A stretch of 18,547 nt of DNA. Origin: Parvibacillus sp035426385 (lineage in GTDB: Bacteria > Bacteroidota > Bacteroidia > Chitinophagales > Saprospiraceae). Each line of letters opens with the position of its first letter. Position 1 is the first letter of the stretch. The position numbers and the translations under genes are program-made. The notes below the pieces were generated by a model that saw nothing but the letters and a program-made list of their open reading frames with translations, was not told the origin of the DNA and did not search any database. Shown one piece after another: positions 1 to 8,530 of this stretch. The stretch covers positions 1 to 18,547 of the forward strand of contig DAOLZQ010000057.1 of assembly GCA_035426385.1 (NCBI GenBank), given 5' to 3'.

Positions 1-47
1 TACTATCTACTTGCTCAATCTAAGACCTTTGTTACATAAAGTCTAAA

Positions 48-70
48 GCGCCAACTCGCTAATGTGGCGC
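48..70 (-). terminator. Possible rho-independent terminator of porW
   Basis: A perfect 6-bp inverted repeat (GCGCCA at 48-53, TGGCGC at 65-70) with an 11-nt loop lies 7 nt beyond the porW stop codon. Read on the minus strand it is followed by a moderately U-rich tail (TTTAGACTTT). The stem is short and the tail interrupted, so this is a plausible but weak terminator. Confidence 0.4.
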
Positions 71-76
71 CCTCTC

Positions 77-3000
77 TTACAGATTCCGGTAATACTTTGT
101 AAACCAGGCGTTGTAGAGCTCGATCGATTTACTCTTCAGCAGCTCCCTGTAATTGGAATTAGAAATACAGAAAATGTCATACGGATAGCGTGCCGATATA
201 AATTCACTCTTCTTATTGCGTGCTTGATTGTAGTATTCCATTGCTTTGATCTTACCGTCGAAGGAGCGGACGATGATCGTCTGCCGCTCTTGCTTATCCA
301 TCAGCACTATATTGGCAATTTTAAGATTGGCCAATTTGAAATTCTTTTCATTATAGTCCGATATGGAATTTTTTACTTCTTCTATTTTGGAAATTTCAGG
401 CTTCAACACTATGAGCACAAAATGCTGATCTGCAGGATCTTCTTTGTACACTTTTTCAGAGGCAGCCAGCTGTTTTTCAGCCTCATCCGAACCGGTACCC
501 AGCAGACGTAGCATCTCCTTTGCCCTTAATTCTTCGTCAGTCCCCGGAAATTTGCTCACTATATCTTGCAGTGCCTTTATGTATGCTTCTTTTCCTTGAA
601 GATTGCCCACACTCATCGCGGTGATCATCATGAATTTGGGTTTCAGCTTATTTGTCTTACCGAAGAGACTGTCACTTTGAATAGCGAGTGTATAAGCCCC
701 CTGGTAATTGCGAATCTCCAGCGAGTCATAAGCTCTTTGATAATATTCTGCCAGCTTATCTGCTTTCTCATTCAGACTCTTCACGTACTCCGGATCGGTA
801 AAATAAATCGAGTACGGGTTGCCTTTATATTTATTGCGCAGTTGGTCTGCATAATATTCTGCCTTGGCTTGATTGCCCTTGGCCTGATACGCAAAGTACA
901 ACCGATAGAATGCTTCCGGTTCATAACCTGAATTCGGATAGCGACGTAGCATTTCCTCCAGTATAGCAATGGCTTTATCATTGCGATCGATCTGATCGGG
1001 ATATAATTTACCCAGGTTGATCATTGCCTTTTCTATAGTTGCATTGGCTACTTTTTTGGCTACCTCGTCATTTGGAATATCAGCCAGTACAGCCTGTATC
1101 TCCGAGCTGGAGATAAAGAGTTTGTTGATCGGATCTTCTTCTTTAGTGTCACTGCTATTGGAGGCAAAATTAGTGATCAGTGCAGAATACCTCCAGTTGT
1201 CCACCAGTGGCCGAGTTCCCCATACCTTGTCGAACTGACGTTTGCCTTCTTTTAGTGCCTTATCATTATAGGCAAAGAAAGAAGATGGCTTAGGGCCGGA
1301 TACACCAGGCAATCCGCCAGATCCACTGAGACCGATAGCTCCGGACATGGCACCACGATTCATCCCTTTAGGATCAAAAATGGCTGTCTGAGGTAAATTA
1401 CCTGAGGCAGGCGTATTCTTACGACGCTCTTTGATCACCCGCTTGGCATATGCTTCCTGATCTTCGGGTGTCATCTGAGCAATGGTGAGCAAGCTATCTT
1501 GCAACTGTATTGTCTCCAGATTGGCGGCTATGTCTTTCAGACTCTCTCTCCTCTGCTTTATCAATCCTGCAAATGGCTTAGTGGCAGGATAGCTTACAGC
1601 CGCACTGTCATAATAATGATATGCATGTATATAGTCTTCACGATCATAGAATAGATTGGCGATCTTCAGGAATTGATCCGCCTTGATCTCAGGCCCTTTC
1701 TTGCTGGCAAGTAAACCTTGCTGCAGATAGGTTATAGCCTGTGGTACATCATTGGATTTCAGTGCTACATCACCAAGCAGGAAATAAATCTGATCTTTAT
1801 ATTCCTCATTCTTTAGGTCTCGCAGCATTTTCTTCAGATTAGATACTAGGTCCTCATTTGATATGTTTCCGATGGCCAGTTGCTCCTTGTACATATTGAG
1901 CTTGGAATTAAAGACCATTTCATATGAAGGCTTTAATTTTTCTACCTGAGCAAATTGTTCGTATGCTTTCTCATGTTTGTTGAGGATAGCATACAACTGG
2001 CCAATAATATAGGTCAACCTGGCTTTTTCCTTTTTTGAATGCGACAGTTTAAATGCATTATCCAACTGAGGAATGGCGGCAGCATAAGACTTTTCTTTTA
2101 ATTCCATGTAACCGGAAGTTAGGAAGGCTTCTTTTCGGATATTTTCGAAAGTACCTGGGCTTGACTTCAAATCCCTTAGAATTCGGTCTGCATCATCATA
2201 ATTAGCTCTCTCTATGTGTGTCTTTGCAAGCCAGAGCCTTGCATCCTGGAACACCGGCTTGTGCTTCAGAAAGTATTTTTTTGGTTTTGATTCGACTAGG
2301 GATACTTTTGTGATACCGTCCTCATCCTCTTCCTCTTCTACAACAGTAGTTGGTACAGTCGTCTTTGGAGTTTTTGCTATAACCGGTTTGGTCTCTTTCT
2401 CGTTAACTACAGTCTTGGTTTCTTTTTCAGTTTCTACCGGCTTCTCATCTGAATTATCATTTACAGTAGTTGAAGTTTTTGTACTTGATTTTTTATTTGC
2501 GGCTGCCTTTTTCTTAGCTGCGGCTTTCTTCTTAGCACTTGCTTTTTTCTTTGAATTTGCTTTTTTCTTAGCTGCCGCTTTCTTTTTAGCGCTTGACTTT
2601 TTCTTTGAAGATGACTTACTCGTAGTGGTTCGCTTATTTGAATCGGTTGCTGTTTTTTCTATAGCCCGTGCTTCTTTTTGTGCTGTTCGTTTCTTTGCCT
2701 GCACCTTTTTCTTTTTAGACGCGGACATTTTCTTCAGCTTCTGCTTTTCTATCTTCTCGGGATTAAATTCCTGGGTCACATATTTAAAGGAATTTTCAGC
2801 AGTTTCAAAGTCATTTTTCAAAAACTGAGCTCTGCCGATTTGCAGATAAGAATCTGAGTTCCATTCACTGGCCGGATGCATGAAGACCACACGCTTCAGT
2901 TTGTCTATAGCCTTGGTAAGACCTGCAGACGCTGTATCCTTATCCAGTAGGACGGGAAATATGGGAAGTATCTCCTGATAATTATCCGGATGGCGGGCTA

Positions 3001-3187
3001 TTTTTTCCACTATAGCCTGCTCTATCAGCACATTGGCATTGTAGTAGCCATTATAATATGCAGTGAGGTCCTGGTACTTTCGACCTACAAAACCGACGTC
3101 TTCTTTTTTCTTCTTGGGTGAGATACATCCCACCAAAAAAAGCATGGTCAGCGCAGACACCAATAAAGGTAATTTTGTGAAAATCAA
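77..3187 (-). CDS. porW: PorW/SprE-like TPR lipoprotein of the type IX secretion system
   Basis: Predicted outer-membrane-directed periplasmic lipoprotein with tetratricopeptide repeats. In PorW/SprE, the family it resembles, the protein is needed for type IX secretion and gliding. Seen: a hydrophobic signal ending in a lipobox (FLVGC, Cys21 from the chosen start), the early family-like stretch YYNGYYNA, a TPR-like unit at about 92-140 (SYLQIGRAQF), TPRs at about 385-535 and 760-800, a Gly/Ser-rich linker near 620-640, and a C-terminal domain ending NAWFTKYYRNL. Between the first TPR and the rest is an insertion (about 146-305) that is Lys/Ala-rich, then Thr/Val/Glu-rich, then acidic. The reading frame is open to a GTG at 3262. 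I prefer the TTG at 3187 because it gives a compact 20-residue signal peptide, and a promoter-like box overlaps the GTG. With GTG the protein has 1061 residues, with TTG 1036. Family assignment is by recognition of sequence pattern, not a search. Confidence 0.78.
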   Translation of the reverse strand: MIFTKLPLLVSALTMLFLVGCISPKKKKEDVGFVGRKYQDLTAYYNGYYNANVLIEQAIVEKIARHPDNYQEILPIFPVLLDKDTASAGLTKAIDKLKRVVFMHPASEWNSDSYLQIGRAQFLKNDFETAENSFKYVTQEFNPEKIEKQKLKKMSASKKKKVQAKKRTAQKEARAIEKTATDSNKRTTTSKSSSKKKSSAKKKAAAKKKANSKKKASAKKKAAAKKKAAANKKSSTKTSTTVNDNSDEKPVETEKETKTVVNEKETKPVIAKTPKTTVPTTVVEEEEDEDGITKVSLVESKPKKYFLKHKPVFQDARLWLAKTHIERANYDDADRILRDLKSSPGTFENIRKEAFLTSGYMELKEKSYAAAIPQLDNAFKLSHSKKEKARLTYIIGQLYAILNKHEKAYEQFAQVEKLKPSYEMVFNSKLNMYKEQLAIGNISNEDLVSNLKKMLRDLKNEEYKDQIYFLLGDVALKSNDVPQAITYLQQGLLASKKGPEIKADQFLKIANLFYDREDYIHAYHYYDSAAVSYPATKPFAGLIKQRRESLKDIAANLETIQLQDSLLTIAQMTPEDQEAYAKRVIKERRKNTPASGNLPQTAIFDPKGMNRGAMSGAIGLSGSGGLPGVSGPKPSSFFAYNDKALKEGKRQFDKVWGTRPLVDNWRYSALITNFASNSSDTKEEDPINKLFISSSEIQAVLADIPNDEVAKKVANATIEKAMINLGKLYPDQIDRNDKAIAILEEMLRRYPNSGYEPEAFYRLYFAYQAKGNQAKAEYYADQLRNKYKGNPYSIYFTDPEYVKSLNEKADKLAEYYQRAYDSLEIRNYQGAYTLAIQSDSLFGKTNKLKPKFMMITAMSVGNLQGKEAYIKALQDIVSKFPGTDEELRAKEMLRLLGTGSDEAEKQLAASEKVYKEDPADQHFVLIVLKPEISKIEEVKNSISDYNEKNFKLANLKIANIVLMDKQERQTIIVRSFDGKIKAMEYYNQARNKKSEFISARYPYDIFCISNSNYRELLKSKSIELYNAWFTKYYRNL
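2498..2605 (-). repeat. Six imperfect 18-bp tandem units encoding KKKxxx in porW
   Basis: Six in-frame units encode KKKSSA, KKKAAA, KKKANS, KKKASA, KKKAAA, KKKAAA. The copies differ at synonymous positions (for example AAA/AAG and GCT/GCC/GCA changes), so the array is not a fresh slippage product and its protein sequence seems to be maintained. It forms the core of the Lys-rich insertion of PorW. Confidence 0.85.
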
Positions 3188-3261
3188 ATTGTTAAGTTTA
3201 TGTTGTAAGAGATTTTTTATATAAATCGTCCTTCTAAACGCATTATTAACAAAAAATCGCA

Positions 3262-3269
3262 CAAAATTA
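3262..3269 (-). promoter_or_regulatory. Candidate Bacteroidota -7 box (TAATTTTG) for porW
   Basis: On the minus strand TAATTTTG matches the Bacteroidota -7 consensus TAnnTTTG exactly. The upstream TTG motifs do not sit at the usual distance (12 and 31 nt away), so the -33 element is not convincing. If the box is real, transcription would start after the GTG at 3262, which would favour the TTG start at 3187 and leave a leader of about 70 nt. AT-rich DNA produces such boxes by chance. Confidence 0.3.
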
Positions 3270-3436
3270 GGATTTTTTTGTCAATCGGTGAGGTTCACTT
3301 CAATCGGGCCAAAATTGCATACATTTATGTTGGATTATTCTAAATTTTAAGGGTTTCTATTAAATATTTTGAATATTCTGAACAATTTGAGCTGAATTCG
3401 TTTAAAAATACCAATAATAACTGTATCTAATTCTAT

Positions 3437-6400
3437 TTGAAAAAAGCACTTCGCATATCTCTTCGAATACTAATGTGGCTGCTGATAGTGGTCTTATGCG
3501 TCGTCGTGTTGGTTCTATTCCTCGTGCAGACTCCTATGGGACAGCGTATTGTCAAGGATAAGGCAGTCTCTTTCTTACAGCAAAAGTTGGGTACTCCTGT
3601 ACGTGTGGGGACCTTAAGTATTGATTTTCCGAATGATATCTTATTGCGGGATGTCTATTTCGAGGATCAGGCCCGTGATACTTTACTGATGGGCGATACA
3701 CTTGCAGTGAATATCAGTCTATTTAAGTTGCTGTCAAATGAGGTAGAAATAAACTCAGTTGACCTTCGTGGTATAAATGCTAAGCTAAAACTTAGCCTCG
3801 CCGACAGCACCTTTAATTTTGATTATATCATCAAAGCTTTTGCCTCTGAGAAAAAGAAGGATCCCAATGCAGAAGAGAAGGCTCCGCTCAAGCTATCTGT
3901 AAGTAAGATCAACCTGCAGCGCATTCGATTTCTTTATGAAGATGAAGTCCACGGTACCTTAATGAAGACTCGGATAGGACATTTTAAGACGAAAATAGAA
4001 TCTCTGGATCTAGACAGTTTAAAATTTGATATACCTGCTATCGCTCTTTCCAATGCCGAGTTTTTCATGCACCAGCGCAAAGCTCTAAGTGAAGAGGCTG
4101 TGCGTGCTGATACCAATATGGTGGTGTCTGACTCCAAGATGCCCGATCTAAAGTTAGGAAACCTTGATCTCAAGAACATCAAGGTCAGATATGATAATGA
4201 AATTAGCCACTTAAATACTGATCTACAAGTCGGTAAGCTAAATGTAGTAGTGAATAACCTGGATCTGAACAAAAGGAAAATCGACCTTAAAGAAATTACC
4301 TTATCAGAGACTAAAGGGAGCTTTGCGCTGGGACGCACAGCTCAGAAGGCAGTGAAGTCTACAAGCCAGGAAATAGCTCATGAGGCAAATACCGGTTGGC
4401 GAGTGGCACTCGGTCAACTCAATCTGTCACAAGTAGATTTTAAGTATGATGACTTAAGCCGAAAGCAAGATCGCCGTGGAGTAGATTTCAGCCACCTGGA
4501 TCTGACAGGCGTCAACATCAGATTGACTGACTTCATCTATTCCACTGACGAGATCAAGGGCAGCCTGAAGGATATGTCACTTTCCGAATCCTCAGGTTTA
4601 GATCTCAAGCGCCTCGCTACTGATTTCTTCTATGGCCCTAAGGCTGCCTCGCTGCGAAATCTGGACTTACAGACTTCAAGGAGCTTGCTGCGCGATAACC
4701 TTGAAATAACCTATGCTTCATTGGGACAATTGAAGAAGTCTCCCGGTGAAATAGGTATAAAAGCTAATCTGAAGAACTCAAAAATAAGTTTTAGAGATAT
4801 TTTACTTTTCCAACCTGACCTCAGATACAAGACACCTTTCGATAAGTATCCGAATGCTACTATGAGCATCCACAGTAAGATGTATGGTAAGCTGAGTGAC
4901 TTACATATACCCAATGTCGAGCTTTCAGGTCTAGGAAGTACCAGACTCAGTGCTTCGGCTCATATCACCGGATTGCCTGATGTGAAAAATGCAATTTTTG
5001 ACTTTAATTTTAGAGAGATTAGCTCTACCCGAAAGGATTTATTGGCTCTGTTGCCAAAAGGAACACTCCCGGACAATATTCAACTACCCGAGCGGTTTAC
5101 ACTCAAAGGCTTTTTCAAAGGTGATATGGCCAATTTCAATACTGATCTAACTCTGAACACCTCTTTTGGCTTCGCTAAGGTGAAGGCGCGCCTGAAGAAT
5201 GGGGATAAAAAGGGTCGTGAAATATATACTGCAGATGTTTCAACGACCAACTTTGATTTAGGGAAATTGCTCAAGAATCCGGAGAAATACGGCACGGCAA
5301 CAGTAGTCGCACATATCAATGGTATTGGTACTGATCCGAAGACGGCCAATGCTACATTTAAAGCGAAGGTGATCAATGCAGTTTATAATAATTACAAATA
5401 CCACAATCTTTACGTAAACGGCGAGGCCAAGAAGGGGATAATTAATGCGGTTGCAAATATGGCTGATCCCAATGCAACCTTTAGTGCGAATGCCTACGCT
5501 GATTTCAATAATAAATATCCCAAAGTAAAAGCAGTACTGAATATAGACAGCCTCGATCTGCAACGATTGAATTTCATGAAGGATGAATTTAGATTTCATG
5601 GATTAGTGACTGCCGATCTGGAGACAGCAGATCCGGACTATCTCAATGGTGATATAAAGCTGACCAATACCCTGTTTGTGACCAAAGGAAAAAGATATCA
5701 ACTAGATACGGTAAGTCTAGTAGCTACTTCCACTGCCGATAGCAATTCACTGGTGCTTCGTTCTGAATTCATGACAGCAAATATCAGAGGAAAATACCAA
5801 CTGACTAATCTGGAACCGGCTATACAGTCAGTGCTTAATAAATACTATGATACAGGTGGCCAAGTGATCACGAAAAATATCAATACGAGTCAGCGGTTTA
5901 TTTTCGATGCAGAGATATATAAATCTCCCCTTGTAGCCGAATTATTGCCGCAACTGACCGAACTTGAAAAGATAAAACTAGATGGTCGCTTTAATTATAG
6001 TGAGAATCTATTGCAGTTAAATGTAGTTGCTCCCGGTCTCACTTATAATGAGAATGTCATCAATGGCCTGGTATTTAATATAGATACTGAAAGTGATTCG
6101 CTTCAGTACGATTTGACACTGGATCGTCTGCTAGGTAAGCAAATTCAATTATTAAATACTTCTATCAAAGGTGCCGCGGTAGATGACCAATTGACCTTCG
6201 ACTTGAAGATAAAAAATGATGTCGGTATCAATCACTATGATGTCCAAGGCGGATTAAAAACTGAACAGGGAAATTATCTACTTCATTTGGATCCGGATGG
6301 TGTGGTACTGGACAATACTAAATGGCAGGTATCCGAAGGCAATCAACTTCGATTTGGAAAAGACGGACTGCATGCAAGTGATTTTGCGCTTACTAATGGG

Positions 6401-8530
6401 GATCAGTCTCTTACTATCAATAGTCTTCAGCCCGGAAAAAATAGCCCACTTAAAATTGATTTTGAGAAATTTAAAATTGAAACAATTACCAGAATTGCGT
6501 CCAAAGATTCTCTCTTGGTAGGTGGGACCATCAATGGAGAAGCATTATTAAAAGATATCGCCACCAATCTCAATTTTACTTCCAATCTGAAGGTCAATGA
6601 TTTCAATTTTAGAGGCGACACACTGGGTAATATTAGTTTACAGGCAAATAATTCTGCACCCAATACCATCTATGCACTTGCTACCGTGAGCGGAAAAGGA
6701 AATGATATCAAACTAGTTGGAAATTTTTTCCCGAAAGCCGTATCAGACAAAATGGCTTTTGATGTCGACATCAATCGGCTAAATATGAGCACGATTGAAG
6801 GCTTTACTATGGGCAATATAACCGATGCCAGTGGAAACATTGATGGTAAGATGCACCTAGGTGGCTCACCGAATAAGCCATTGATTCGGGGTGAAATGCA
6901 CTTTGATGAAGTCAGGGCAAATGTGACAAAATTTAATAATTATTTTACGTTGAAGAATGAACGTCTTCGATTTGACCAGAGAGGTATTAATGTAGATCAA
7001 CTTACGGTAAGGGATTCTAGTGGCAACCGTGCCATTCTAGACGGTATGATTTTTACTGATGACTATCGGGATTACAGATTTGCACTGACGATGGTTAGCA
7101 ATGATTTTATGGTGATGAATTCCACCCGAGAGAATAATAGCTTGTATTATGGAAAATTATTTATCGATACAGATTTGAGAATAGGCGGTACACTCAGCGC
7201 CCCTGTGATAGATGGTGATGTGAAGGTGATGGACAAGACAGATCTGGCACTCATAGTGCCTCAAAAGGATCCCCAGATAGAATCTCGAGAGGGAATAGTT
7301 GAGTTTATCGATATGGATAATCCCATACTAAATGATATTCTGACCAATGTAAGGGATTCACTTACCAAGTCGAATGTGCGTGGGATAGATCTGGCGGTAA
7401 ATCTAACTGTGGATAAAGAAGCGACATTAAATCTAATTATCGATGAGGGAAATGGAGATTTTCTGCGTATCAAGGGTGCTGCAAATCTTACCGCCGCCCT
7501 GGATCCTAGTGGAAAAACCACCCTGGTAGGAAATTATGAAGTGCAGGAAGGTAGTTACTCACTTACCTACAATTTCATAAAACGCGATTTCCAGATAAAT
7601 AAAGGTAGCACCATCACTTGGACGGGTGAGCCTCTTACTGCCAATGTAAATGTCACTGCGAAATATATTGCCAATACAGCACCGTACAATTTGGTAGAAG
7701 GCTTCCTGGGAGAGGCCACTGCAAGTGTGCGCAATACCTATAAGCAAAAGTTGCCCTTCGAAGTGTGGTTGAATATGACCGGCGAATTACTGAAACCGGA
7801 AATAAGCTTTGATATTCAGTTGCCTCGCAAGAACTATGGAGTTTCGAGTGACATCATCAATACAGTAGATACACGCCTGATTCAGTTGCGAAATGAACCC
7901 TCGGAATTGAATAAGCAGGTATTTGCTATCCTAATCCTCAATCGATTTATTGCAGACAATCCATTCCAAACTTCTTCGGATGCCTTTAGCGCCGAATCAC
8001 TGGCTCGTGAGTCAGTCAGTAAGCTGCTTACCGAACAACTCAATCAAATAGCTGCAGACCTCATCACCGGGTTTGACCTCAATTTTGATCTTAATTCTGC
8101 AGAAGACTACACCACCGGTGAGCTGAAAAACAGAACTGATCTCAATGTAGGGTTATCAAAGCGACTTCTTAATGACCGGCTAAAGGTAAGTGTGGGAAGT
8201 ACCTTCGAACTTGAAGGTCCTCAGCGGACCAATCAGAAGACTTCCAACATAGCAGGTGATGTCTCTGCTGAGTACCAACTGTCCAAAGACGGACGATATC
8301 TGGTCAAAGTGTATAGAAAAGATGAATATATCATAGTACAGGGTCAGGTAGTAGAGACAGGAATCAGCTTCCAGATCAACGCCGACTATAACAGAGTCAA
8401 AGAGATATTTGCCAGAAAGACTGAAGGTGAGAAAATGCAACGACAGAAATTGCGCTCGCAGCGCCGTCAGGATCGGATCGATGAACGTAATGCAGTTAAA
8501 ATTATTGACTCCAATAAAGCGCCCGAATAA
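3437..8530 (+). CDS. tamB: TamB-like translocation and assembly module protein (AsmA-like, DUF490)
   Basis: Very large (1697 residues) inner-membrane-anchored periplasmic protein of the TamB/AsmA-like family. Known members form a long beta-taco groove thought to carry lipid, or to help outer-membrane proteins, across the periplasm. Seen: a basic N-terminus and one membrane helix at about 13-32, the family-like start QTPMGQRIVKDKAVSFLQ, long stretches of alternating beta-rich sequence, and a C-terminal DUF490/TamB domain at about 1170-1640, ending in the Bacteroidota-type stretch with VGLSKRLLNDRLKVSVGS. The last 40 residues are highly basic (RQKLRSQRRQDR). The start is TTG, since an in-frame TAA lies three codons upstream; the next candidate, ATG at codon 13, would remove the basic residues before the helix. 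It is longer than E. coli TamB (about 1260 residues), as is usual in this phylum. Its stop overlaps the tamL start, so the two are probably co-translated. A generic AsmA-family label is the only realistic alternative. Confidence 0.9.
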   Translation: MKKALRISLRILMWLLIVVLCVVVLVLFLVQTPMGQRIVKDKAVSFLQQKLGTPVRVGTLSIDFPNDILLRDVYFEDQARDTLLMGDTLAVNISLFKLLSNEVEINSVDLRGINAKLKLSLADSTFNFDYIIKAFASEKKKDPNAEEKAPLKLSVSKINLQRIRFLYEDEVHGTLMKTRIGHFKTKIESLDLDSLKFDIPAIALSNAEFFMHQRKALSEEAVRADTNMVVSDSKMPDLKLGNLDLKNIKVRYDNEISHLNTDLQVGKLNVVVNNLDLNKRKIDLKEITLSETKGSFALGRTAQKAVKSTSQEIAHEANTGWRVALGQLNLSQVDFKYDDLSRKQDRRGVDFSHLDLTGVNIRLTDFIYSTDEIKGSLKDMSLSESSGLDLKRLATDFFYGPKAASLRNLDLQTSRSLLRDNLEITYASLGQLKKSPGEIGIKANLKNSKISFRDILLFQPDLRYKTPFDKYPNATMSIHSKMYGKLSDLHIPNVELSGLGSTRLSASAHITGLPDVKNAIFDFNFREISSTRKDLLALLPKGTLPDNIQLPERFTLKGFFKGDMANFNTDLTLNTSFGFAKVKARLKNGDKKGREIYTADVSTTNFDLGKLLKNPEKYGTATVVAHINGIGTDPKTANATFKAKVINAVYNNYKYHNLYVNGEAKKGIINAVANMADPNATFSANAYADFNNKYPKVKAVLNIDSLDLQRLNFMKDEFRFHGLVTADLETADPDYLNGDIKLTNTLFVTKGKRYQLDTVSLVATSTADSNSLVLRSEFMTANIRGKYQLTNLEPAIQSVLNKYYDTGGQVITKNINTSQRFIFDAEIYKSPLVAELLPQLTELEKIKLDGRFNYSENLLQLNVVAPGLTYNENVINGLVFNIDTESDSLQYDLTLDRLLGKQIQLLNTSIKGAAVDDQLTFDLKIKNDVGINHYDVQGGLKTEQGNYLLHLDPDGVVLDNTKWQVSEGNQLRFGKDGLHASDFALTNGDQSLTINSLQPGKNSPLKIDFEKFKIETITRIASKDSLLVGGTINGEALLKDIATNLNFTSNLKVNDFNFRGDTLGNISLQANNSAPNTIYALATVSGKGNDIKLVGNFFPKAVSDKMAFDVDINRLNMSTIEGFTMGNITDASGNIDGKMHLGGSPNKPLIRGEMHFDEVRANVTKFNNYFTLKNERLRFDQRGINVDQLTVRDSSGNRAILDGMIFTDDYRDYRFALTMVSNDFMVMNSTRENNSLYYGKLFIDTDLRIGGTLSAPVIDGDVKVMDKTDLALIVPQKDPQIESREGIVEFIDMDNPILNDILTNVRDSLTKSNVRGIDLAVNLTVDKEATLNLIIDEGNGDFLRIKGAANLTAALDPSGKTTLVGNYEVQEGSYSLTYNFIKRDFQINKGSTITWTGEPLTANVNVTAKYIANTAPYNLVEGFLGEATASVRNTYKQKLPFEVWLNMTGELLKPEISFDIQLPRKNYGVSSDIINTVDTRLIQLRNEPSELNKQVFAILILNRFIADNPFQTSSDAFSAESLARESVSKLLTEQLNQIAADLITGFDLNFDLNSAEDYTTGELKNRTDLNVGLSKRLLNDRLKVSVGSTFELEGPQRTNQKTSNIAGDVSAEYQLSKDGRYLVKVYRKDEYIIVQGQVVETGISFQINADYNRVKEIFARKTEGEKMQRQKLRSQRRQDRIDERNAVKIIDSNKAPE

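Noticed and set aside
62..511. 149-residue plus-strand frame opposite the end of porW
   Set aside because: It lies wholly antisense to a well-supported gene and shows no family features.
2214..2828. 204-residue open frame on the plus strand opposite the Lys-rich part of porW
   Set aside because: Its Phe/Ala/Ser-rich sequence is simply the complement of the Lys-codon repeat; no signal, domain or start context supports it.
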